A DNA stretch of 64,000 nt from Aquimarina spongiae (GTDB lineage Bacteria > Bacteroidota > Bacteroidia > Flavobacteriales > Flavobacteriaceae): assembly GCF_900141785.1 (NCBI RefSeq), contig NZ_FQYP01000004.1, positions 1-64,000 on the forward strand, in the 5' to 3' direction. Positions 54,025 through 63,210 of this stretch are shown here, piece after piece. The stretch's first letter is position 1. Each line of letters starts with the position of its first letter. Made by a program: the position numbers and the translations under genes. The notes under the pieces are model-generated. The model worked only from the letters and a program-made list of their open reading frames with translations. It made no database searches and was not told the origin of the DNA.

Positions 54025-57000
54025 ATGTACTCAAGATTTATCAAAGTAATTTCTATTCTTTTTGTTTTTATTATCAATCTCCCGCTTCAATCACAAACCT
54101 ATGATTCAGCCCTATATGATGCCCTAGAATATCGGCTAATTGGTCCTTTTCGAGGAGGGCGCAGCGCAGCAGTAACCGGCGTACCTGGAAAACCTAATTT
54201 ATTTTATTTTGGAGCTACCGGAGGAGGTATCTGGAAAACTGTGGATGGAGGAAGAACCTGGGAAAATATCTCTGATGGTTTCTTTGGAGGTTCTGTAGGT
54301 GCCATTTCAGTATCCAAAAGCGATCCTAATGTGATATATGTAGGAGGAGGTGAAAAAACACTACGAGGTAATGTGTCTTCTGGGTATGGTGTATGGAAAA
54401 GTGTAGATGCTGGTAAAACATGGATTCAATCTGGTTTACCCAAGAGTAGACATATCCCTAGAATTGCTATTCACCCTACCAATCCCGATATCGTGTATGC
54501 CGGAGTATTAGGAAATATTTACAAACCAACACAAGATCGTGGGGTTTATAAAAGTACCGATGGAGGTAAAACCTGGAACAAAGTACTTTTTGCCAATGCA
54601 GATGCTGGAGCAGTAGATCTTACTTTGGATCCTAACAATCCCAGAATTTTATATGCTTCTACCTGGAATGCCCGAAGAACTCCTTATAGCCTCAGTTCTG
54701 GCGGTAAAGGATCTGCACTTTGGAAAAGTACCGATAGCGGAAAAAGTTGGAAAGAAATTTCTACCAACAAAGGATTCCCAAAGGACACGCTAGGAATAAT
54801 AGGGGTTACCGTTTCTCCGGTGGATAGCGAACGCGTTTGGGCCATAGTAGAAAATAAAGAAAAAGGAGGGGTTTACAGAAGTGACGATGGTGGTGACACC
54901 TGGACACTTTTGAACAGCGAAAGAAGTCTTCGACAAAGAGCTTGGTATTATACGCGTATTTATGCCGATACCAAGGATAAAGATGTAGTGTATGTGGTAA
55001 ATGTGTCCTACCATAAAAGTAAAGACGGAGGTAAAAACTTTACCAGTTCCAGAGCTCCTCATGGGGATCACCATGATCTATGGATCGCTCCCGAAAATCC
55101 AAAACGCATGATCATGGGAGATGACGGGGGTGCACAAATCACCTACGATGGTGGAGAAACCTGGAGTACCTACCATAACCAACCCACCTCACAATTTTAT
55201 AGAGTTACTACCGATAATCATTTCCCTTATCGCATCTATGTAGCGCAACAGGATAATTCTACGATTCGTATTAGTCATAGAAGTTCTGGAAGTTCCATAT
55301 CCGAAGATGATTGGGAAAGAACTGCTGGTGGAGAATCTGCGCACATTGCTGTAGATCCAAAAAATAATGATATTGTTTATGGCGGAAGCTACGATGGTTT
55401 CTTAACCAGAGTGAATCACAAAACAGAAACCATTAGATCGATAAGTGTATGGCCTGATAACCCAATGGGTCACGGTGCAGAAGATATGAAATACCGTTTT
55501 CAGTGGAATTTCCCTATTATATTTTCTAAGCATAATCCAAATCGACTGTACACCTTTTCTAACCATGTTCATGTCACCGAAAATGAAGGACAAAGCTGGG
55601 AGGTGATCAGTCCGGATCTTACCAGAAACGATCCTGAAAAGTTGAAATCATCAGGGGGTCCTATCACTCAGGATAATACCTCTGTAGAATATTATTGTAC
55701 TATTTTTGCCGCTGCCGAAAGCCCTCTAAAGGAAGGCCTTTTATGGGTAGGTAGTGATGATGGATTGGTGCATATAAGTCAGGATGGAGGTGCTACCTGG
55801 AGCAATGTTACCCCAAAGGGAATGCCCGAGTGGATGATGATCAACAGCATAGAACCTAGTGCTTTTGATGCAGGCACCTGCTATATCGCTGGTACCAAAT
55901 ACAAATCTGGAGATTTTGCTCCTTATTTGTATAAAACTACGGATTATGGAAAGTCCTGGACAAAAATTACTACTGGTATCCCCTCAGAACATTTTACCAG
56001 AGTACTACGAGAAGATCCTAAAAGAAAAGGGCTTCTGTATGCAGGAACCGAAACTGGGATGTATATCTCTTTTGATGATGGTAAAAGCTGGCAGTCTTTT
56101 CAACTTAATCTGCCTATTGTTCCTATCACAGACTTGACCATCAAAGAAAACAACCTAATTGTAGCTACACAAGGAAGAAGTCTTTGGATCATTGATGATC
56201 TTACCTTATTACATCAGCTTAATACTAGTCTAAAATCGCAAAATCACATTTTGTACAAACCCAAAGATGCATATCGCATGCGGGGGACCCAAGCAAAAGA
56301 TTCTAAAACAGAGGGTAAAAATCATCCGGCTGGGGTATCCACCTATTTTTATCTCAAGAATTTTGACAAGGAAAAAGATACAGTACAACTCACCTATTTC
56401 AATCAGAAAAACGATACCATCAAATCCTTCAGTACTGGGGCCAAAGAAAAAAAGGATCAATTAAAAGATCTAAAAGCCGGAGGAAATCAGTTTAATTGGA
56501 ACTTGAGAGGTGATGGTGCCGAAAAACTAAAAGGTATGATCCTATGGTGGGCAAATCTCGATGGTCCTAAAGCTGTCCCTGGATCATATCAGGTAAGCTT
56601 GAATGTAAATGGAACTGATGTAGGAAAACAATCCTTTACTATTGTTGCCGACCCAAGAGCTGAATCCACTCAACAGGATATGCAACAACAATTTGATTTT
56701 ATTACCGATGTGAATGCTATTGTAGACAGAGCGCATCAATCGATCAAAAAGATTCGAAAAATCAATAAGCAACTCAAAGGTTTTGAAACTCAGTATAAAG
56801 ACAATGAAAAAACCAAAGAGCTTGTACAAAAAGCAAAAGATTTGCAAGAAAAGTTTAGCGATATAGAAAAAGCGCTCTATCAAACCAAAAATAAGAGTAA
56901 TCAGGACCCTCTTAATTTCCCAATCAAACTTACCAATAAACTGGGGCACTTGAACTCTTTGGTGGGTATGGGAGATTTTGGGCCAACAGCTCAAGATATT

Positions 57001-57135
57001 GCTGTAAAAAATGAATTGACCAAAAAGATCGAACAACAATTGAATACTTTTGATCAATTAATTTCTCAAGAAATTAAGGGCTTTAATGCCGAATTCAATA
57101 CCTTGCAGCTTAATTATCTTTTTGTCGAAGACTAA
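54025..57135 (+). CDS. Secreted Asp-box (BNR/VPS10-like) propeller protein
   Basis: The protein is 1036 residues from the ATG at 54025 (MYSRFIKVISILFVFIINLP, signal ending near LQSQ). The longer in-frame start at 53953 adds 24 residues ahead of the signal and is less likely. About eleven Asp-box motifs S/T-x-D-x-G-x-(T/S)-W are visible, including TVDGGRTW, STDGGKTW, SDDGGDTW, TYDGGETW, SQDGGATW and TTDYGKSW. They form one or two beta-propellers in the first ~700 residues, annotated in the family as glycosyl hydrolase or sortilin-like. After an Ig-like segment the last ~170 residues are Lys/Glu-rich helices. No catalytic residues can be assigned. The stop is 4 bases before hemJ. Confidence 0.88.
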   Translation: MYSRFIKVISILFVFIINLPLQSQTYDSALYDALEYRLIGPFRGGRSAAVTGVPGKPNLFYFGATGGGIWKTVDGGRTWENISDGFFGGSVGAISVSKSDPNVIYVGGGEKTLRGNVSSGYGVWKSVDAGKTWIQSGLPKSRHIPRIAIHPTNPDIVYAGVLGNIYKPTQDRGVYKSTDGGKTWNKVLFANADAGAVDLTLDPNNPRILYASTWNARRTPYSLSSGGKGSALWKSTDSGKSWKEISTNKGFPKDTLGIIGVTVSPVDSERVWAIVENKEKGGVYRSDDGGDTWTLLNSERSLRQRAWYYTRIYADTKDKDVVYVVNVSYHKSKDGGKNFTSSRAPHGDHHDLWIAPENPKRMIMGDDGGAQITYDGGETWSTYHNQPTSQFYRVTTDNHFPYRIYVAQQDNSTIRISHRSSGSSISEDDWERTAGGESAHIAVDPKNNDIVYGGSYDGFLTRVNHKTETIRSISVWPDNPMGHGAEDMKYRFQWNFPIIFSKHNPNRLYTFSNHVHVTENEGQSWEVISPDLTRNDPEKLKSSGGPITQDNTSVEYYCTIFAAAESPLKEGLLWVGSDDGLVHISQDGGATWSNVTPKGMPEWMMINSIEPSAFDAGTCYIAGTKYKSGDFAPYLYKTTDYGKSWTKITTGIPSEHFTRVLREDPKRKGLLYAGTETGMYISFDDGKSWQSFQLNLPIVPITDLTIKENNLIVATQGRSLWIIDDLTLLHQLNTSLKSQNHILYKPKDAYRMRGTQAKDSKTEGKNHPAGVSTYFYLKNFDKEKDTVQLTYFNQKNDTIKSFSTGAKEKKDQLKDLKAGGNQFNWNLRGDGAEKLKGMILWWANLDGPKAVPGSYQVSLNVNGTDVGKQSFTIVADPRAESTQQDMQQQFDFITDVNAIVDRAHQSIKKIRKINKQLKGFETQYKDNEKTKELVQKAKDLQEKFSDIEKALYQTKNKSNQDPLNFPIKLTNKLGHLNSLVGMGDFGPTAQDIAVKNELTKKIEQQLNTFDQLISQEIKGFNAEFNTLQLNYLFVED

Positions 57136-57139
57136 TCTA

Positions 57140-57691
57140 ATGTTAGAATATTATAACTACATAAAATCCCTGCATCTCATTTTTGTAATCACATGGTTTG
57201 CAGGGTTATTTTATATCCCCAGATTATTTGTCTATCAGATCGAAGCCAGCCAAAAGCCATCTCCCGAAAAAGAAATTTTGGGGACACAATTAAAGCTTAT
57301 GGCCAAGCGTCTTTGGTTTATCATTTCCTGGCCTTCGGCTATATTAGCGACCTTGTTTGCCATATGGCTACTTATACTAATGCCTGGGTGGTTAGAACAA
57401 TCCTGGATGCATGTCAAACTGGGGTTTGTGGTATTGCTATTCATGTATCATTTGAAATGCCACCAAATTTATAAGCAACTACAACAAGATATCGTCAAAT
57501 GGTCGTCAAACCAAATGAGAATGTGGAATGAAGGCTCTACGCTCATTTTATTTGCTGTTATATTTTTGGTCATTGTACGAGATGCTGTGAATTGGATTTA
57601 TGGAGTCATCGGAATTGTCTCCTTATCTGTGGCTTTGATGTTCGGAATCAAATTGTACAAGAGAATTAGAGACAAAAATCCTAACGCCTAA
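57140..57691 (+). CDS. hemJ: Protoporphyrinogen IX oxidase HemJ-like
   Basis: The start is set at 57140 (MLEYYNYIKSLHLIFVITWF), giving 183 residues; the frame opens further upstream inside the previous gene. There are four transmembrane helices. The conserved heme-ligand His12 sits in IKSLHLIFVITWFAGLFY, then RLFVYQIEA, LKLMAKRLWFIISWPSA, WMHVKLGFVVLLFMYH and a C-terminal LRMWNEG-type segment (read here MRMWNEGSTLIL). HemJ is the penultimate heme-pathway enzyme where HemG and HemY are absent. It is squeezed between the Asp-box gene and a GNAT gene with gaps of 4 and 5 bases. Confidence 0.93.
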   Translation: MLEYYNYIKSLHLIFVITWFAGLFYIPRLFVYQIEASQKPSPEKEILGTQLKLMAKRLWFIISWPSAILATLFAIWLLILMPGWLEQSWMHVKLGFVVLLFMYHLKCHQIYKQLQQDIVKWSSNQMRMWNEGSTLILFAVIFLVIVRDAVNWIYGVIGIVSLSVALMFGIKLYKRIRDKNPNA

Positions 57692-57696
57692 ATTCA

Positions 57697-58257
57697 TTGC
57701 ATTTTTTACCAAAAACATATCAAACCAAATCCGATTATGGGGTAATCATTAGGGAGGCACATCCCGACGATGCCAAACAATTGCTTGAACTCAAACTACA
57801 GTATCTAAAAAATACGAATACCCTTCCGTTGTTTGATTATGAATACTCTAATAATATTACCGAAGAAAACCAACTCATCAAACGCTACCAAAAAGAAACC
57901 AATAGCCTCCTTTTAGTAGCCGAACATGACGGAAAGCTTATAGGCAACATTGATCTCACCGGAAGTTCGAGAGAAAAAATGGTTCATACGGCTATGATTG
58001 GGATGGGGATACATACGAGCTGGCAAAATCAAGGAGTAGGCACTTTTCTTATTCAAAATGTATTGGATTGGTCCAGAAAAAATGACACACTAAAAATAAT
58101 CTGGTTAGAAGTATATGCCAGTAACAAAGCGGGTATCGCACTATACCGAAAAATGAATTTTCAAGAGTGTGGACGCATTGATAGTTTTTTCCTTGAAGAC
58201 AAAAAATACATTGATAAAATAACTATGTCTATCAATCTTAGAGAACATTCTAACTGA
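57697..58257 (+). CDS. GNAT-family N-acetyltransferase
   Basis: The protein is 186 residues if the TTG at 57697 is the start; no ATG exists before the domain (YGVIIREAHPDDAKQLLEL). Motif A, the acetyl-CoA pyrophosphate loop, reads GMGIHTSWQNQGVGTFLIQN; then LEVYASNKAGIALYRKMNFQ follows. It resembles the RimI/YhhY-type acetyltransferases acting on small amines or protein N-termini; the substrate is unknown. It is the last gene of the run beginning at 54025. Confidence 0.87.
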   Translation: MHFLPKTYQTKSDYGVIIREAHPDDAKQLLELKLQYLKNTNTLPLFDYEYSNNITEENQLIKRYQKETNSLLLVAEHDGKLIGNIDLTGSSREKMVHTAMIGMGIHTSWQNQGVGTFLIQNVLDWSRKNDTLKIIWLEVYASNKAGIALYRKMNFQECGRIDSFFLEDKKYIDKITMSINLREHSN

Positions 58258-58267
58258 TGGTTTTATA

Positions 58268-58302
58268 GCAAAAAAAGACTGCCCAACAATTTGTGAGCAG
58301 CC
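58268..58302 (-). terminator. Terminator for the metalloprotease gene
   Basis: On the minus strand GGCTGCTCA (58302-58294) pairs with TGGGCAGTC (58285-58277), a 9-bp stem with two G-U pairs, followed by TTTTTTT. It also sits just past the end of the GNAT gene on the other strand and may work both ways, though the plus-strand version has two mismatches. Confidence 0.8.
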
Positions 58303-58332
58303 TCTATTATTTTAGATTATTTGATCAATATT

Positions 58333-59124
58333 TTATCTACCGCACAATCTGTTATTTCTATTACTATACATACGTCTTACTGCTCTTCTATCATTTCGCG
58401 AAACGTTATTAGCGTTAAATACCACACTAGGATTTGATCCCGAAGTCATAATCGAGTTACGATCATTAATCGGCGTTCCTGGAACTTGTGTTCCAAAAAA
58501 TCCTTGTTCTGCATGAAGAAATCCAATATTATGACCAATTTCATGAGTTAATATATTTCCCCATTCTCTTGCTGTAACCGGGTCACCATCAATGCTGGGT
58601 TCGTTAAGGTTCAATATGATCAAACCTCCTTCAATTCCATTAGTAGGGAATTCACCAAGACCCCAGCCTCCAATTTCGCCGGGATTTGCTAAACGAACCA
58701 AAATATCAGGATTATTATTTACCGGAATCAATCGTAAAGTAGTACCATTAACCCTATTCCATAAATCGATCCCTCTTTGAAATCCTCTTCCTGCTGCATT
58801 GTTACCTAAGGCATTTTGAATACGAATATTGCCTGCTCTGTTACAATCGACAATACTAATAAATGCCTGTTTTTGAAAATCGCCACGCTCTAGTGTTTCT
58901 TGAGTGATAAAAATATCGCCATCTACAATATATCCTCCTTTAGAGGGGATAACTGATGTTTTATCCATGTCAAACCCCATCTGCTGTAATTTAGAAAGGA
59001 TTTCGGAAGAAACATCTTGTTGAGTAATTGTTGACTCCTGTTGAATATCATTTTCAACATCGTTGGAACATCTTACCATGCCGATTGCTATGACAATCAG
59101 CATACCTAATTTGAAAGTTTTCAT
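58333..59124 (-). CDS. Metzincin-like zinc metalloprotease lipoprotein (M57-type)
   Basis: The protein is 263 residues from the ATG at 59124 (MKTFKLGMLIVIAIGMVRCS, lipobox-like VRC). The upstream in-frame ATG at 59184 would bury the signal. The zinc motif HEIGHNIGFLH fits HExxHxxGxxH, and a Met-turn is visible in SIMTSG. An N-terminal stretch (~25-90) resembles a pro-segment (SEILSKLQQMGFDMDKTSVI, GGYIVDGDIFITQETLE). This matches the dual-action HEIGH metallopeptidases common in Bacteroidota. The protease is secreted and its substrate is unknown. Confidence 0.88.
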   Translation of the reverse strand: MKTFKLGMLIVIAIGMVRCSNDVENDIQQESTITQQDVSSEILSKLQQMGFDMDKTSVIPSKGGYIVDGDIFITQETLERGDFQKQAFISIVDCNRAGNIRIQNALGNNAAGRGFQRGIDLWNRVNGTTLRLIPVNNNPDILVRLANPGEIGGWGLGEFPTNGIEGGLIILNLNEPSIDGDPVTAREWGNILTHEIGHNIGFLHAEQGFFGTQVPGTPINDRNSIMTSGSNPSVVFNANNVSRNDRRAVRRMYSNRNNRLCGR

Positions 59125-59342
59125 AATAAATATATGTTTTGAATTTGTGTATTGTAAATATAATAATTTGTTGATTTTCAACAATGTTAGATAAACAACA
59201 TTTTAATAACCCTATTTTTGTTTTTTTATAAAAAAGAGAACTTGTATAGACAAAATTATGATGACAATTGATGTTTCCTGATATCTAGTCATTTCAACTT
59301 TATACTTTTCCGTATCTTCGTGCCACTTATTAAATTGACTCT
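59125..59342. other. Divergent intergenic region
   Basis: This AT-rich region lies between the protease and yicC. A TATCTTCG at 59323-59330 (one mismatch to TAnnTTTG) lies 12 bases before yicC and may be its -7 box. Nothing else is recognised. Confidence 0.3.
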
Positions 59343-60203
59343 ATGATCAAATCCATGACCGGCTTTGGGAAGTCTGTATTACAACTGCCTACAAAAAAAG
59401 TCACTATCGAGGTAAAATCGCTCAATAGCAAGAACTTAGACATCAACGCTAGAATTCCATCTCAATACCGAGAAAAAGAGTTACCCATGCGAAATACCAT
59501 TGCAAAATCATTGGTAAGAGGAAAGGTAGATTTTGGGTTGTATGTTGAAATCACTGCAGAAGAGACTTCGACCAAAATCAACGACGCTGTGGTTAAGGAT
59601 TATATGAAACAATTACAGGGCATACACAACAGCGGAGAAATTGGAGAATATCTGAAAATGGCAGTTCGTATGCCGGATGCTTTAAAAACAGTGAGAGAAG
59701 AAATTGATGAAGAAGAATTTAAAGCTATTAATGAGGGACTACGTAACGCTTTGAATGCTATTGACACCTATAGAGTCGATGAAGGGAAAGCACTGGAGAA
59801 AGACTTTGTCATACGTATACAAAATATAGGAAAGTTACTAGCCGACGTGATCGAAATGGATCCCGAACGTATCGAAGGGGTTCGCGAGCGATTACAAAAA
59901 GCAGTATCCGATATTAAAGAAGAAGTGGATCAAAATCGATTTGAACAAGAACTTATCTATTATCTGGAAAAATTCGACATCACTGAAGAAAAAGTTCGTC
60001 TTTCTAATCATCTTGAGTACTTTACCACTACACTAAACACTCCAGAATCTAACGGAAAGAAATTGGGATTCATTACTCAGGAAATTGGTCGGGAAATCAA
60101 CACTATAGGAAGCAAATCTAACTACGCTCCAATGCAAAAGTTAGTGGTGCAAATGAAAGATGAACTCGAAAAAATAAAAGAGCAATTACTAAACGTATTG
60201 TAA
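59343..60203 (+). CDS. yicC: YicC-family endoribonuclease
   Basis: The 286-residue protein opens with the family signature MIKSMTGFGKSVL and has KSLNSKNLDINARIPSQYRE (YicC_N domain). The C-terminal DUF1732 domain carries QELIYYLEKFDITEEKVRLS and KLGFITQEIGREINTIGSKS. YicC/YloC proteins are hexameric ribonucleases involved in stress and sRNA turnover. It is next to gmk with no spacing (the stop is followed directly by ATG), an arrangement conserved in many bacteria. Confidence 0.96.
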   Translation: MIKSMTGFGKSVLQLPTKKVTIEVKSLNSKNLDINARIPSQYREKELPMRNTIAKSLVRGKVDFGLYVEITAEETSTKINDAVVKDYMKQLQGIHNSGEIGEYLKMAVRMPDALKTVREEIDEEEFKAINEGLRNALNAIDTYRVDEGKALEKDFVIRIQNIGKLLADVIEMDPERIEGVRERLQKAVSDIKEEVDQNRFEQELIYYLEKFDITEEKVRLSNHLEYFTTTLNTPESNGKKLGFITQEIGREINTIGSKSNYAPMQKLVVQMKDELEKIKEQLLNVL

Positions 60204-60776
60204 ATGAAGCAAGGAAAGCTAATTGTACTTTCTGCCCCATCGGGTAGTGGAAAAACTACATTGGTAAAATATTTATTAGATCTCCAAGAACTCAATCTTG
60301 GTTTTTCTATTTCTGCAGCCTCTCGAGAGCCTAGAGGAGCCGAAGTACATGGTAAAGATTATTACTTTTTATCCTTACGTGAGTTTAAGGACAAAATCAA
60401 GAACGACGAGTTTTTGGAGTGGGAAGAAGTATATAGAGATAATTTTTACGGTACTTTAAAAACTGAAGTACAACGCCTTTGGGATAATGGAAAGCACGTT
60501 ATTTTTGATATTGATGTCGTGGGTGGATTAGACATCAAACGAATTTATCCAGATCGTACCCTTGCAATCTTTGTAAAACCACCTAGTATAGAAGAGCTAA
60601 AGATTCGACTTAAAAAACGCAAAACCGAATCTGAAGATAAAATCAATATGCGTGTTGCCAAGGCCTCTACAGAAATGGCAACAGCGCCGCAATTTGATGC
60701 TATAGTTACCAATGATGATCTGGAAAAGGCAAAAGCCGAGGTTTATCAACTAGTAAAGAAGTTTCTTTTAGGATAG
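60204..60776 (+). CDS. gmk: Guanylate kinase
   Basis: The 190-residue enzyme phosphorylates GMP to GDP. It has P-loop APSGSGKTT (11-19), the GMP-binding SREPRGAEVHGKDYYFLS, FLEWEEVYRDNFYGT, and DIDVVGGLDIKRIYP. Length and motifs are complete. It lies between yicC and nadD in one operon. Confidence 0.97.
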   Translation: MKQGKLIVLSAPSGSGKTTLVKYLLDLQELNLGFSISAASREPRGAEVHGKDYYFLSLREFKDKIKNDEFLEWEEVYRDNFYGTLKTEVQRLWDNGKHVIFDIDVVGGLDIKRIYPDRTLAIFVKPPSIEELKIRLKKRKTESEDKINMRVAKASTEMATAPQFDAIVTNDDLEKAKAEVYQLVKKFLLG

Positions 60777-60780
60777 TACA

Positions 60781-61362
60781 ATGAAAAAAATTGGATTATA
60801 CTTCGGGACATTTAATCCTATTCATGTTGGCCATTTGGCAATTGCCAATCATATGGCTGAGTTTTCTGATCTTGACGAAATATGGATGGTAGTCACCCCT
60901 CATAATCCTTTTAAAAAGAAAAGCTCGCTATTAGACAATCATCATCGTTATGAAATGGTCTACCGAGCAACAGAATCGTATCCTAAGTTGAAGCCCAGTG
61001 ATATCGAGTTCAAACTACCACAACCGAATTATACGGTACATACATTAGCACATTTGCAAGAACACTATCCCGAGTATCAATTTAATTTGATCATGGGAGA
61101 AGACAACTTGAAAAGCTTTCATAAATGGAAAAACTATGAGGTGATTCTCGAAAACCATCATATCTATGTATATCCCCGTATTTCTGAAGGGAAGATTGAA
61201 CATCAGTTTAAGGATCACCCAAAAATTAAACAGGTTAGCGCACCGATTATGGAGATCTCTTCAACATTTATTAGAAATACTATTGGTGAAGGAAAAAATG
61301 TACGCCCTTTACTCTCTCAAGAAGTATGGGAATATATCGATCAAATGAATTTTTATCGATAA
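60781..61362 (+). CDS. nadD: Nicotinate-nucleotide adenylyltransferase
   Basis: The 193-residue enzyme makes NaAD from NaMN and ATP in NAD synthesis. It has the nucleotidyl-transferase signature GTFNPIHVGH (9-18), the substrate segment VVTPHNPFKKKSSLL, LIMGEDNL, and the C-terminal ISSTFIRNTIGEGKNVRPLL. It is 4 bases after gmk and convergent with the membrane protein at 61369. Confidence 0.96.
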   Translation: MKKIGLYFGTFNPIHVGHLAIANHMAEFSDLDEIWMVVTPHNPFKKKSSLLDNHHRYEMVYRATESYPKLKPSDIEFKLPQPNYTVHTLAHLQEHYPEYQFNLIMGEDNLKSFHKWKNYEVILENHHIYVYPRISEGKIEHQFKDHPKIKQVSAPIMEISSTFIRNTIGEGKNVRPLLSQEVWEYIDQMNFYR

Positions 61363-61368
61363 AAGAAT

Positions 61369-62007
61369 TTAGTACTCATTATAACTATTCTCTGGCTGAA
61401 AAGCTTCTTTCACCCTTTTTATTAACCTATGCATACGATCACTTCCTCCTGCAATTATCCCAGCGGTAAGGATAATATCTATCGATTGAATAATGGTAGA
61501 TTGTATCTCGGATAAGTTATCACTGGTTTCATTAAACAATATACCCGACATCAATCTAAAACCCGAAAAGGATAAAATAAGTCCAATAATAAAAGCAATC
61601 ACAATGGTTCGCTGTTTGCGTTTCATACCTTCTTTGGTAAGGGTATTTTCTAGCCTTCTTTTCTCCTTCATCATGTTTGCCACTTCCGGCACAGAAACTT
61701 CTTCTGTTTCCAAAGCAGATTCCTCACCAGCCAACGGCTCATTCATACTCTCTAATTTGCGATCAATCTCATCAATACGTTCTTTACATTCCTTCTTAAG
61801 TCTCTGATTGTAATCATGAACAAAAATTTCTATAAACTGCTCTACTACAAACATAATTACCGAGGTGTATCCTAATACAGCCACTACATTTCCGGGGGTA
61901 AGGTGTGCCAAATTTATAGCTGGCAATTGCCCTTCTAGCAATACAAAACCCACCACTGCAAAAACAATGAGAATAATGGCTATAGGATTTTTGTACAGAG
62001 CTTTCAT
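61369..62007 (-). CDS. Membrane protein of unknown function
   Basis: The protein is 212 residues from the ATG at 62007 (MKALYKNPIAIILIVFAVVG); an upstream in-frame ATG at 62082 is less likely. There are two N-terminal transmembrane helices (9-25 and 40-62), a charged coiled-coil cytosolic segment (63-132, rich in Glu and Lys), and two further hydrophobic helices (136-157 and 173-190). No family was recognised. It is probably a single transcription unit. Confidence 0.75.
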   Translation of the reverse strand: MKALYKNPIAIILIVFAVVGFVLLEGQLPAINLAHLTPGNVVAVLGYTSVIMFVVEQFIEIFVHDYNQRLKKECKERIDEIDRKLESMNEPLAGEESALETEEVSVPEVANMMKEKRRLENTLTKEGMKRKQRTIVIAFIIGLILSFSGFRLMSGILFNETSDNLSEIQSTIIQSIDIILTAGIIAGGSDRMHRLIKRVKEAFQPENSYNEY

Positions 62008-62079
62008 GAAGTAAGGAATAAGAGTGTTTAGTAAAAATACAAAACTATTATGGATTACTTCTATTCTTGAGATAAGAAG

Positions 62080-62115
62080 CAAATAAAAATCCCAAAAGCG
62101 ATTGGCCCTTGGGAT
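62080..62115 (-). terminator. Terminator for the crotonase-family gene
   Basis: On the minus strand ATCCCAA (62115-62109) pairs with TTGGGAT (62095-62089), and the hairpin is followed by TTTTATTT. It lies 22 bases past the stop at 62138. Confidence 0.8.
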
Positions 62116-62137
62116 CTTCTATTAGTATATGTTTATT

Positions 62138-62917
62138 TTATTTTCCAGGGAAATCTGCCTTGCGTTTTTCTAGAAACGCAGTAGTTCCTTCTTTAAAATC
62201 TTCGGTACCGAAACAATTTCCAAATTGTTCTATTTCTACTTTAAATCCGTTTACTCCATCTTCAAAAGCGGCATTAACAGATTTTATAGCAGCTGCAATT
62301 GCCACAGAAGAGTTTCTCATGATCTTTCCTGCCAACTTTTCGGCCAATGGCAATAGTTCCTCTTGTGTAGTCACATGATTTACCAAGCCATATTGCATCG
62401 CCTGATTGGCATCTATCATTCCTGCAGTCATAATCATTTCCATGGCTCTTCCTTTTCCTACCAATTGTGGCAAACGTTGGGTCCCACCATATCCAGGAAT
62501 CACACCCAGAGATACCTCAGGTAGTCCCATTTTGGCATTATCACTAGCAATTCTAAAATGAGCTGCCATTGCCAATTCTAGTCCTCCTCCTAAAGCAAAA
62601 CCATTTACAGCAGCTATTACGGGAGTTGATAGATTCGCTACAAAATCAAAAAGTAGTTCTTGACCTTTTTCGGCTAGTTTTCCTCCTTCAGAAACAGAGA
62701 AATCAGCAAACTCGCTAATGTCTGCTCCTGCTACAAAAGCCTTCTCTCCACTACCGGTAACAATAATTGCTTTGGTTGCAGCATCCAAATCTGCTACTCT
62801 AAAAGCGGCATGAAGTTCTTGAATCGTCTCTTTATTGAGTGCATTTAATTTTGAAGGACGATTGATCGTTATTTTGGTTATTCCATCTTCTTGAGATGTA
62901 AGAATGTTATTATACAT
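62138..62917 (-). CDS. Enoyl-CoA hydratase/isomerase (crotonase family)
   Basis: The 259-residue protein has ITINRPSKLNALNKETIQEL, the oxyanion-hole segment AFVAGADISEF, NGFALGGGLELAMAAHFRIA with a catalytic Glu, and MGLPEVSLGVIPGYGGTQRL with the second Glu. Both Glu residues required for hydration are present, so it is probably a genuine enoyl-CoA hydratase of fatty-acid beta-oxidation. It is downstream of a DUF4177 gene (27-base gap) and ends at a terminator. Confidence 0.95.
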   Translation of the reverse strand: MYNNILTSQEDGITKITINRPSKLNALNKETIQELHAAFRVADLDAATKAIIVTGSGEKAFVAGADISEFADFSVSEGGKLAEKGQELLFDFVANLSTPVIAAVNGFALGGGLELAMAAHFRIASDNAKMGLPEVSLGVIPGYGGTQRLPQLVGKGRAMEMIMTAGMIDANQAMQYGLVNHVTTQEELLPLAEKLAGKIMRNSSVAIAAAIKSVNAAFEDGVNGFKVEIEQFGNCFGTEDFKEGTTAFLEKRKADFPGK

Positions 62918-62944
62918 TATGTTGGTATTATTTTATGTGAGCTA

Positions 62945-63148
62945 TTAATTTTTATCTCTTTCAAAATATAAATAGAAGTACATTCCCAGTCCAAAATCTT
63001 CAACATCTGTAGAAACCAAACGCCAGCCTTCACTAGAGTATTCATCCAATTTAGCCTGAATGTCTTTGGAAGAAGATTTTAAGATATGTTCTTTATCCAA
63101 CGTTAGTTTGGAGTAATAGACCAGAGATTCTAGTTTGTATTCTTTCAT
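62945..63148 (-). CDS. DUF4177-like small protein
   Basis: The protein is 67 residues. The sequence MKEYKLESLVYYSKLTLDKE is followed by AKLDEYSSEGWRLVSTDVED and MYFYLYFERD. This is the DUF4177 pattern, in which a short beta-alpha-beta unit carries a GW(E/R)LV motif. No signal peptide is seen. It probably shares a transcript with the kinase upstream and the crotonase downstream. Function unknown. Confidence 0.75.
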   Translation of the reverse strand: MKEYKLESLVYYSKLTLDKEHILKSSSKDIQAKLDEYSSEGWRLVSTDVEDFGLGMYFYLYFERDKN

Positions 63149-63210
63149 CTGTTTTTACGTTAAGTACTTTTCAACTGTCGGATAACATTCACCAATAATC
63201 ATGGCTCATT

